A stretch of DNA of 14,524 bases from an uncultured Moraxella sp. (GTDB taxonomy: Bacteria; Pseudomonadota; Gammaproteobacteria; Pseudomonadales; Moraxellaceae): NCBI GenBank assembly GCA_927911235.1, contig CAKMOY010000035.1, positions 1 to 14,524 on the forward strand, in the 5' to 3' direction. The stretch's first letter is position 1. Each line of letters starts with the position of its first letter. The notes beneath the pieces were generated by a model that saw nothing but the letters and a program-made list of their open reading frames with translations, was not told where the DNA came from and did not search any database. This document shows positions 9,143-14,524 of the stretch, one piece after another. The translations under genes were made by a program, and so were the position numbers.

Positions 9143-9859
9143 ATGAAAGCCATCAAAAACACCCTTTTAGCAACTGCTATTATCATCGGTTCAGCCAGTT
9201 TGACAGGCTGTAGCTATAATAAAATGCAAGCCCAAGACGAACAAATCAACGCTTCATGGTCAGAGGTGGTAAACCAATACCAACGCCGTGCCGACTTGAT
9301 TCCAAATCTTGTCAAAGTGGTCGCCCAGTATGCTCAGCACGAACAAGAAACTTTAACCCAAGTCACCCAAGCTCGCTCGGCAGCGACATCTATCCAAGTC
9401 ACGCCAGAGGTGCTAAACGACCCTGCATCTTTTCAACGTTTTCAACAGGTGCAAGACCAGTTAGGCGGTGCGTTATCTCGCTTGATGGCAGTGTCTGAGC
9501 GTTATCCAGAGTTAAAAGCGGACAAACAATTTTTGGAATTGCAAGCCCAGCTTGAAGGCACAGAAAACCGCATTACCGTGGCTCGTGGCAACTATATCAA
9601 GGACGTTCAGCAATATAACACCACCGTTCGCCAATTTCCAACCAACTTGACCGCCAAAGTTTTTGGTATGCACACTCGCCCAAACTTTACCGTGGGTAAC
9701 GAAGCCCAAATCTCGGTCGCACCGACTGTTGATTTTGGTAACAACAATAACACAGGCGGTCAGCCAGTCCCTGCCGCCAATAACGCCAATGCAGGTGGAC
9801 AACCTGTGCAAAACACAGGCACAGCGACAGCCAATACAGGCACGGCAACTGCCAATTAA
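9143..9859 (+). CDS. lemA: LemA family lipoprotein
   Basis: A 238-residue LemA-family protein. The N terminus is a lipoprotein signal, with a hydrophobic stretch and lipobox SLTGC giving Cys23 as the lipidated residue; Ser at +2 suggests outer-membrane sorting if the Lol rule applies. The LemA core runs from about 30 to 190, with the typical YQRRADLIPNLVKVVAQYA helix (46-64), ARSAATS, ENRITVARGNYIKDVQQYN and a closing FPTN/FGM region. The last 45 or so residues are an added low-complexity N/G/Q/A/T tail ending in two copies of TGTATAN encoded by a 21-base direct repeat. LemA is often paired with TPM-domain proteins, as here, but its biochemical role is not settled; an envelope function is inferred. 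The ATTAGG segment just upstream serves as a modest ribosome site. Confidence 0.93.
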   Translation: MKAIKNTLLATAIIIGSASLTGCSYNKMQAQDEQINASWSEVVNQYQRRADLIPNLVKVVAQYAQHEQETLTQVTQARSAATSIQVTPEVLNDPASFQRFQQVQDQLGGALSRLMAVSERYPELKADKQFLELQAQLEGTENRITVARGNYIKDVQQYNTTVRQFPTNLTAKVFGMHTRPNFTVGNEAQISVAPTVDFGNNNNTGGQPVPAANNANAGGQPVQNTGTATANTGTATAN

Positions 9860-9862
9860 TCC

Positions 9863-9884
9863 ATTTATCAAAAATACGATAAAT
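9863..9884. other. Small inverted repeat between lemA and the TPM gene
   Basis: ATTTATC (9863-9869) and GATAAAT (9878-9884) pair perfectly around an 8-base loop, with flanking CC and GG that could extend the stem past one bulged base. It sits just after the lemA stop. It may attenuate or stabilise the operon transcript; the evidence is weak. Confidence 0.3.
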
Positions 9885-9951
9885 TGGGTTTAAATTGTTT
9901 TAAAAAAAATTTTAAAAATTGATAAAAGGCTTCTCATGTTGGTAAAAAAAA

Positions 9952-11145
9952 ATGACACATTCACCCCAATCATGGATAAAAAAATCTGTGATAATCGGTT
10001 TGTTAAGTCTGTCCGTCATGCCAACATTGAGCCAAGCCGAAACCGCAACGACTACCGCCACTGCAACGGCAAATCAAGCCACCGCACAGCCGACCAAATC
10101 CACGCTACAATCGCACAGCGTGGATGACATGGTTGCTCTTTCTCAAGTTGCCAAACAAAATGAAGCGGTGAATGACGCTGTTTTTGGCAATGAAGCGATT
10201 AACGAAACTTTGCGCGAAACGCTGAATAATGACGCTTTGCCTTTGCCAAATGGACAAAGTAACCAAACATTACAAAACTCAACACAAAACGCCAACCAAA
10301 ATTCCACCCAAACCCCACGCCAATCCACCGAAAAAGGTGTGGATTCATCGCAATTGGTTTTGCAAAATCCTGTGATTGACCAAGCTCGTATTTTGACCGC
10401 CAGCGAAAAACAAGCCTTAGAGCAAAAAATTCGTCATATTTATGAGCGGGGTTTGGCACAGCCTGCGGTGGTGATTGTACCGACCACCAACGGTACAGAC
10501 ATTTTTACTTATGCCATACAAGTTGCCGAACGTTGGCAATTGGGCGGTAAAAAAAGCAGTAATGGCTTGTTAATCGTGGTCGCTGTCAATGACCGCAAAT
10601 TACAGATTTTGACAGGTTATGGGCTTGAAGGTGTGATTCCTGATGCGATTGCCAAACGTATTATCATGGAAGATATCACGCCATATTTTAAACAAGGCGA
10701 CTTTGCAGGCGGTATCAATGCAGGGCTAAATCGCATTGAAGAGCGACTGAGTACCGACCCAGATATTTTAAAACAAGCCAATGCCGAAAAAATGCAACAG
10801 TCGCAAGCCGAAGAAATTTCACCCATTCCTTTTGCCATTATTTCATTATTTATTGGTTTCTTTTTGACCAGTATATTGGGGCGTTTTTTGGGAGCGAGCG
10901 TCACCGCTGGCGGTGCGGTGGTGGCAGGCACGTTGTTTGGGTTTGGCTTTTTTACTAGTTTGTTAATTGCGTTTTTGTTATTTGTGTTTTTGTTGGTTCG
11001 CAATACAGGCGGTGGCGGACGTGGTGGCGGTAGTGTATTTATTCCCACAGGTGGCGGTGGTTTTGGCGGAGGCGGATTTGGTGGCGGAGGTTACGGCGGA
11101 GGCGGTGGTGGCTTTGGCGGAGGCGGTGCTGGCGGTTCTTGGTAG
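9952..11145 (+). CDS. TPM-domain membrane protein with glycine-rich tail (YgcG type)
   Basis: A 397-residue secreted and membrane-anchored protein. Residues 1-29 form a signal peptide (hydrophobic core VIIGLLSLSVM, likely cleavage after LSQA). Residues 30-135 are a T/A/Q/N-rich linker. The TPM domain (about 137-266) shows VIDQARILTASEKQALEQKI, VVIVPTTNG, KSSNGLLIVVA and GYGLEGVIPD. Two hydrophobic segments follow (about 291-312 and 321-350), then a Gly-rich tail ending GGAGGSW, the standard YgcG-like layout. The domain therefore faces the periplasm. The start is ambiguous: a better ribosome site (AAAAGG, 9924-9929) belongs to ATG 9936, which is out of frame with this ORF across an A9 run at 9944-9952; a one-base change there would fuse them. 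It follows lemA by about 90 bases. Confidence 0.9.
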   Translation: MTHSPQSWIKKSVIIGLLSLSVMPTLSQAETATTTATATANQATAQPTKSTLQSHSVDDMVALSQVAKQNEAVNDAVFGNEAINETLRETLNNDALPLPNGQSNQTLQNSTQNANQNSTQTPRQSTEKGVDSSQLVLQNPVIDQARILTASEKQALEQKIRHIYERGLAQPAVVIVPTTNGTDIFTYAIQVAERWQLGGKKSSNGLLIVVAVNDRKLQILTGYGLEGVIPDAIAKRIIMEDITPYFKQGDFAGGINAGLNRIEERLSTDPDILKQANAEKMQQSQAEEISPIPFAIISLFIGFFLTSILGRFLGASVTAGGAVVAGTLFGFGFFTSLLIAFLLFVFLLVRNTGGGGRGGGSVFIPTGGGGFGGGGFGGGGYGGGGGGFGGGGAGGSW

Positions 11146-11181
11146 TTTTTTTAAAATTAAATTTAAATTAAAATAAATCAC

Positions 11182-11799
11182 ATGACAAATTCACAACACA
11201 CACAGACAAATCAACCCAATCCAACAAAAGGCAATCAACTGCCAATCAGCGAAACGATTGCTTATACGTCACCGATTAACAACACCACAACCACCGAGCC
11301 AAGTTTTCGCCGTTGGTTGCGTCAGTTGTGTTTTGTGCCGTGTTTGCACAACCGTTGGTTAGACAATGTTGCCAAAACCCAATTAAGCCAAGCGGTCAGC
11401 CAAGCGGAAATCGGACATCGTGGCGAAGTGTTTTTGGTGATTGAAAATACTTTGCCCTTGCACCTTGCACGCACGCACAACAGCCGAGATAGGGCGGTGC
11501 AAGTGTTTGCCGATTATCGGGTATGGGATACAGCGGACAATACAGGCGTGTTGGTTTATTTAAATGTGTGTGAACACAGGCTTGAGATTATTGCTGATAG
11601 GGGCATTGCGTCACAAGTCATGCCAACGGCTTGGCAAGCCTTGTGCGATATGGCTTTAACACATATCAAAGCGGACAATCAAGTGCAAGGTTTGACCCAA
11701 TTGCTTAACGAAATTGGGCAATTATTACGCCAACATTATCAACTAGACAATGATATTCACGGTAATGAATTAAGCGATACGGTTGTTTATTTGCGTTAA
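11182..11799 (+). CDS. Second TPM-domain protein, soluble
   Basis: A 205-residue protein with no signal peptide, carrying a diverged TPM domain (about 68-195): AKTQLSQAVSQAEIGHRGEVFLVIEN, RAVQVFADYRVWDTADNTGVLVYLNV, HRLEIIADRGIAS (the counterpart of GYGLEG) and a closing helix with LTQLLNEIGQLL. The first 45 residues are polar and probably disordered, followed by a basic and hydrophobic RRWLRQLCFVPCL patch that may touch the membrane. It starts 36 bases after the first TPM gene, with no clear ribosome site. Trios of lemA with one exported and one cytoplasmic TPM protein are common in Gammaproteobacteria, so I infer a shared complex or pathway. The reading frame is intact. Confidence 0.82.
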   Translation: MTNSQHTQTNQPNPTKGNQLPISETIAYTSPINNTTTTEPSFRRWLRQLCFVPCLHNRWLDNVAKTQLSQAVSQAEIGHRGEVFLVIENTLPLHLARTHNSRDRAVQVFADYRVWDTADNTGVLVYLNVCEHRLEIIADRGIASQVMPTAWQALCDMALTHIKADNQVQGLTQLLNEIGQLLRQHYQLDNDIHGNELSDTVVYLR

Positions 11800-11841
11800 A
11801 ATTTGTTAAAATATTGTTTATTGAAAAGCAAAGGAAACAAC

Positions 11842-12875
11842 ATGACAGCGTTTGACATCAACGATTACCAACAAAAAGCCAACAATGGCGATGCCGAAGC
11901 CCAATATCAACTTGGGCTTTGCTATGCCAAAGGATTGGGCGTAGAAAAAAACTTTCGGGAATCGGCTCGTTACTGGTTACAAGCGAGCAAACAACAACAT
12001 GCCCAAGCCTTAGTAGGGCTTGGTAAATTGTTTGAAAAAGGTGTAGGCGTACCACAAGACTACACAAAAGCCTACCAATGCTATCATGCAGCTACTGCTC
12101 AAAACCTTGCTGAAGCCAAAGTCCGCCTTGCCATGCTGTATATGCAAGGATTTGGCGTGGAACAAGACCCCAAAAAAGCCGTGCAACTTTTTATCCAAGC
12201 TGCTGAACAAGGCGACGCAACCGCACAATATAATCTAGCGGTCGCTTATGAAAAAGGCTTGGGCGGATTCGTACAAAACCCTGAACAAGCGACTTTTTGG
12301 TATCAACAATCGGCAGATTTGGGCTATGCACCTGCGGTCAATCGCCTTGCAGAAAATTTGGACAAACAAACTGACAACCAAGCAAGCAATGTTGATGCTG
12401 AAGCGATTTTTGTCAATGCCACTCAAAAAATAAAAAATCAATTGCACGATGCGATGACGGATTTTCAACACTCAGCCGAGCATGGCTTTGCCAAAGCCCA
12501 ATATAATGTGGGGATTGCACATTTATTTGGCGTGGGCGGTGTCGCTCAAAATACCGATTTGGCGGTGGAATTTTTGCAAAATCTGCCAAACAGGACTTTC
12601 GTCCAGCCCATTTTGTGTTGGGGTGGTATTATCAAGGCGGTTTTGACGTTGCCAATTTTCAACAAGCGGTCAACATTGACAACACTCAAGCCCTTTATCA
12701 TTACGAAAAAGCAGGTGAGTTGGGCCATGCACAAGCCCAATATTTTTTGGCAAAAATGTATGAAACAGGCAACGGCGTGGACAAAAATGATGAAACCGCT
12801 TTATCATGGTTACGTCAATCGGCAAAACAAGGCTATGGCGTAGCGTATCAACGTTTAGAGCAACTCATTCCTTAA
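11842..12875 (+). pseudogene. Sel1-like repeat (tetratricopeptide) protein, frameshifted
   Basis: A repeat protein of about 344 residues when repaired. It is built of Sel1-like units of 36 or so residues with the pattern AxAQYxLGxxYxxGxGVxxDxxKAxxWxxxAAxQG, beginning with AEAQYQLGLCYAKGLGV and repeated at least six times; such proteins act as protein-binding scaffolds. No signal peptide is seen. The first frame goes off-register after VEFLQ. Adding one A to the A4 run at 12578-12581 restores KSAKQDFRPAHFVLGWYYQ and then two more repeats to the stop at 12873-12875. ATG 11842 is chosen because AAGGAA (11831-11836) precedes it; the in-frame TTG at 11803 is too close to the previous stop and has no ribosome site. 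The partner is unknown. It lies 42 bases after the second TPM gene and may be in the same operon. Confidence 0.87.
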
Positions 12876-12949
12876 TCGCAGTTTTTTTAATTAGCATATT
12901 GATAAAATGACAAAAATAACAAATTCAACAACGATTACCCATAAAAGAT

Positions 12950-13630
12950 GTGGATAAATTGGGCGATATTATCCAAAATGAAAACATTAGCGTGCCTTTG
13001 GTGGCGGTGTATTGTGGTTCACGCACAGGCAATAATCCGATTTATACCCAAACGGCGTTTGAGCTGGGTCAAAAACTGGCAAAAGCGGGTTTTGGCTTGG
13101 TGTATGGCGGTGCATCCATTGGCGTAATGGGGGCGGTGGCTGATGGCGTGCTGTCGCAAAATGGCGTGGCGGTGGGCGTGATTCCACAGTTTATGCTCCA
13201 AAAAGAAATTTCGCATCTCAATTTGACCCAGTTGCATTTGACCGATAGTATGCACACCAGAAAGGCAATGATGGCTGAATATGCCAGTGCTTTTGTAACT
13301 TTATCGGGCGGTTTTGGTACGCTAGAAGAGATTGCTGAGATTGCGACTTGGCGACAGTTGATGCAACATGACAAACCGATGATGTTGTTGAACACCAATC
13401 AATTTTATCAGCATTTTATCCAGCATATTCATCATATTGCCGATGAAGGTTTTATGGCACAGCAAGACCGCAATGCGTTAGTGGTGTGCGATACGGCTGA
13501 TGATGTGATTGGACATTTGCAAAAAACAGTCAATATTGATAACCCTTTGGCTAAAGACATTGATACACGGGTTTTTAGCTTAAAATATAGAGGTGGGGGC
13601 GTATTGCATACGCCTAAAAATACAAAGTGA
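12950..13630 (+). CDS. LOG family protein (TIGR00730-type nucleotide phosphoribohydrolase), 3' end altered by an insertion
   Basis: A 226-residue cytoplasmic Rossmann-fold protein of the LOG family, whose members hydrolyse cytokinin-riboside or other nucleoside 5'-monophosphates. Motifs: VAVYCGSRTGNN, FGLVYGGASIGVMG, MHTRKAMM with Arg104, and SGGFGTLEE (119-127) with Glu127. The last is normally PGGxGTxxE, so the Pro is Ser here. The start is uncertain: GTG 12950 is the first usable codon in frame, while an ATG at 12907 in another frame would join it if the A4 run at 12943-12946 lost one base or gained two. The stop TGA (13628-13630) is made by the junction with the inserted element at 13629. 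Without the element the frame would read KYDFSFN then stop, six residues longer. The physiological substrate cannot be told. Confidence 0.88.
   Translation: MDKLGDIIQNENISVPLVAVYCGSRTGNNPIYTQTAFELGQKLAKAGFGLVYGGASIGVMGAVADGVLSQNGVAVGVIPQFMLQKEISHLNLTQLHLTDSMHTRKAMMAEYASAFVTLSGGFGTLEEIAEIATWRQLMQHDKPMMLLNTNQFYQHFIQHIHHIADEGFMAQQDRNALVVCDTADDVIGHLQKTVNIDNPLAKDIDTRVFSLKYRGGGVLHTPKNTK
13624..13628. repeat. Left copy of a 5-bp direct repeat flanking the inverted-repeat element
   Basis: AAAGT here and again at 14341-14345 directly abut the two ends of the 17-bp terminal inverted repeats. This is what a target-site duplication looks like. A 5-bp match can occur by chance, but the exact placement at both ends is supportive. 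Confidence 0.6.
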
Positions 13631-13738
13631 AACCTTTGCAAAACCTCATTCTTTCGATAGTTGTAAAAAATAAACTCCTAAAATTTCAATTGGTTATTTT
13701 TTTGGAATTTGTAAATTCAGAGGTTTTGCAAAAGTCTC
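13629..13738. repeat. MITE-like 110-bp unit nested at the left end of the element
   Basis: GAAACCTTTGCAAAACCTC at 13629-13647 pairs with GAGGTTTTGCAAAAGTCTC at 13720-13738, 19 bases with two mismatches. The segment between is AT-rich and apparently noncoding apart from the tail of the acetyltransferase frame. It has the form of a small non-autonomous element, but no flanking duplication is seen for this pair alone. Confidence 0.55.
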
Positions 13739-14206
13739 TTTCTTCGAGAAAACGTACATGCCAACCCCATCCTTTCCCATGTCCTCAACGCGCACAATGG
13801 TAAAACCGCACTTATTTACGTAAAAACACACGTTATTAATCAGGCATGTCGGCGTTCTCAGTGTCCATTCTTTAGCGTCAGGATACATATTTTCAATTTC
13901 CATCCATGCATGAAAACCGTAACCTTTACCCTGTTCTTCAGGCAGAATGAACAATCTATCAAGGGTGTGTATTCCTGTAGAATTGCCGGAAATAACAGCA
14001 CCTCCGATTAGGCGATCATTTATCCATAATCCCAGTACTGTTTTGTCAAGCATCATTATTGCGGATTCAAATGAAAAATCCTCTTCGCCCTCGTCATCTT
14101 CTTCCTCCATATCATCAGGAAAAAAAGAGGCGTTTGATTCAAACGATAATGAATAGATTTGTTCGAGTTCTGTAGCATTGGCAAGAATAGTTGCTTTGAT
14201 TAACAT
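13694..14206 (-). CDS. GNAT family N-acetyltransferase
   Basis: A 170-residue GNAT-fold protein predicted to move an acetyl group from acetyl-CoA to an unknown amine. The acetyl-CoA loop QGKGYG (92-97) follows the strand LDRLFILPE, and the C-terminal strands include NNVCFYVNKCGF, a typical motif B region. An unusual acidic patch (DDMEEEDDEGEED) covers residues 31-43. The start ATG at 14204-14206 has GGAA about eight bases upstream. The last 14 residues (from ETFAKPL) are encoded by an internal copy of the IS-like end at 13720-13738 and the sequence beyond it, so the natural C terminus probably lay near SKK and the frame now reads through the repeat. It runs opposite to all neighbouring protein genes and is the sole passenger of the inverted-repeat element. 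Confidence 0.85.
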   Translation of the reverse strand: MLIKATILANATELEQIYSLSFESNASFFPDDMEEEDDEGEEDFSFESAIMMLDKTVLGLWINDRLIGGAVISGNSTGIHTLDRLFILPEEQGKGYGFHAWMEIENMYPDAKEWTLRTPTCLINNVCFYVNKCGFTIVRVEDMGKDGVGMYVFSKKETFAKPLNLQIPKK

Positions 14207-14323
14207 ATGATTTTCCGTTGCGTATATGAAGAAGGGGTAGTTTTAAAGCCGGTCTGTCAGGAGCCGACATCCGTCGTGGACAATCGTTAATTCTTGGTAA
14301 CAGAAATTTAGCGGATTTTTTAG

Positions 14324-14345
14324 GGTTTTGCAAAGGTTTCAAAGT
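14324..14345. repeat. Right terminal inverted repeat plus flanking direct repeat
   Basis: GGTTTTGCAAAGGTTTC (14324-14340) is the exact reverse complement of the left end at 13629-13645. AAAGT (14341-14345) repeats the bases just outside the left end. The stretch from 14207 to 14323, between the acetyltransferase start and this end, holds no gene I can recognise and presumably carries the promoter for the acetyltransferase. Confidence 0.75.
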
Positions 14346-14389
14346 ATGATTTCTCATTTAATTGATTTATAAACGAAAAAAAGCATTAA

Positions 14390-14430
14390 AAACAAAAAAG
14401 CCATTGTCATTTAACAATGGCTTAATTTTT
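14390..14430 (-). terminator. Bidirectional intrinsic terminator below tRNA-Glu
   Basis: AAGCCATTGT (14398-14407) and ACAATGGCTT (14414-14423) form a perfect 10-bp stem with a 6-base loop. On the minus strand the stem is followed by a T run, as needed to end the tRNA transcript; on the plus strand a second T run (14426-14431) could end transcripts arriving from the LOG gene side. Confidence 0.88.
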
Positions 14431-14447
14431 TATTCCTAAAGAATATG

Positions 14448-14524
14448 TGGCGTCCCCACGGGGATTCGAACCCCGGTTACCGCCGTGAAAGGGCGATGTC
14501 CTAGGCCTCTAGACGATGGGGGAC
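14448..14524 (-). tRNA. tRNA-Glu (anticodon TTC), with an extra C in the 5' acceptor strand
   Basis: The minus strand reads as a glutamate tRNA: a D-arm with CTAGAGGCCTAGGAC, the anticodon stem and loop CGCCCTTTCACGGCG with TTC, the T-arm CGGGGTTCGAATCCCCG, then TGGGGAC, the discriminator G and an encoded CCA at 14448-14450. The 3' acceptor strand TGGGGAC needs GTCCCCA as partner, but the sequence has GTCCCCCA, one C too many (five G on the plus strand at 14518-14522). The gene thus measures 77 bases with CCA instead of the usual 76. The 5' end falls at the last base of the window. Confidence 0.95.

Larger units (their letters stand above)
13629..14340. mobile_element. 712-bp inverted-repeat element carrying an acetyltransferase gene
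   Basis: GAAACCTTTGCAAAACC at 13629-13645 is exactly the reverse complement of 14324-14340, and AAAGT flanks both outer ends. The only gene inside is a minus-strand GNAT acetyltransferase; there is no transposase. The ends resemble, from memory, the GACCTTTGCAAAA-type termini of IS5-family elements in Neisseria and related bacteria, so mobilisation in trans by such a transposase is a reasonable inference. A third, slightly diverged end lies inside at 13720-13738. The element interrupts the last codons of the LOG gene. It could be a MITE-like cassette or an IS remnant whose transposase was replaced. Confidence 0.72.

Noticed and set aside
9512..9871. Minus-strand frame of 119 codons under lemA
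   Set aside because: It lies antisense to the well-supported LemA core and tail, with no motif of its own.
10617..11048. Long minus-strand frame of 143 codons, rich in Pro
   Set aside because: It is the complement of the Gly-rich and hydrophobic end of the TPM gene, which has a clear domain and codon pattern on the plus strand.
14139..14357. Minus-strand frame of 72 codons crossing the right end of the inverted-repeat element
   Set aside because: It overlaps the acetyltransferase start in another frame and crosses the element border; no motif is visible.

Overview
The window looks like a chromosomal segment from the family Moraxellaceae, most likely a Moraxella. The reasons are moderate-to-low GC content, the galU-pgi-ugd-like-galE gene order that resembles the conserved flank of capsule (K) loci in Acinetobacter and relatives, and a very proteobacterial tRNA-Glu. 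This placement is inference; no marker gene fixes the species.

Region 1 (1-4058) is the end of a variable surface-polysaccharide locus. It holds the C-terminal part of a sugar nucleotidyltransferase, an AT-rich orphan alpha/beta-hydrolase-like protein, UDP-galactopyranose mutase (glf) and a GlfT-like galactofuranosyltransferase. Region 2 (4068-9016) is the precursor module: galU, pgi, a divergent UDP-sugar dehydrogenase-like gene and galE. Together these give a coherent route: Fru-6-P to Glc-6-P (Pgi), UDP-Glc (GalU, with phosphoglucomutase encoded elsewhere), UDP-Gal (GalE), UDP-Galf (Glf), then transfer of Galf to a glycan. A mosaic REP-like inverted repeat sits between the dehydrogenase-like gene and galE. 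Region 3 (9037-12875) is an envelope-type operon: a LemA lipoprotein, a membrane TPM-domain protein with a glycine-rich tail, a second soluble TPM-domain protein, and a Sel1-repeat protein. Region 4 (12950-14524) has a LOG-family gene. Its 3' end is cut by a 712-bp inverted-repeat element that carries a GNAT acetyltransferase and is flanked by a 5-bp direct repeat. A strong hairpin terminator and a tRNA-Glu gene on the minus strand follow.

An overriding feature is that five genes (nucleotidyltransferase, galactofuranosyltransferase, dehydrogenase-like, galE, Sel1) are broken by small frameshifts. Nearly all of these lie in A or T homopolymers and nearly all can be repaired by adding one or two bases. 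The tRNA carries an extra C in a C run. I read this mainly as homopolymer error in the underlying assembly rather than true gene decay, and I give reconstructed gene extents. The best candidates for real biology are the GNAT-carrying inverted-repeat element, the dehydrogenase paralogue without its catalytic cysteine, and the capsule-locus hydrolase with a duplicated N-terminal module.
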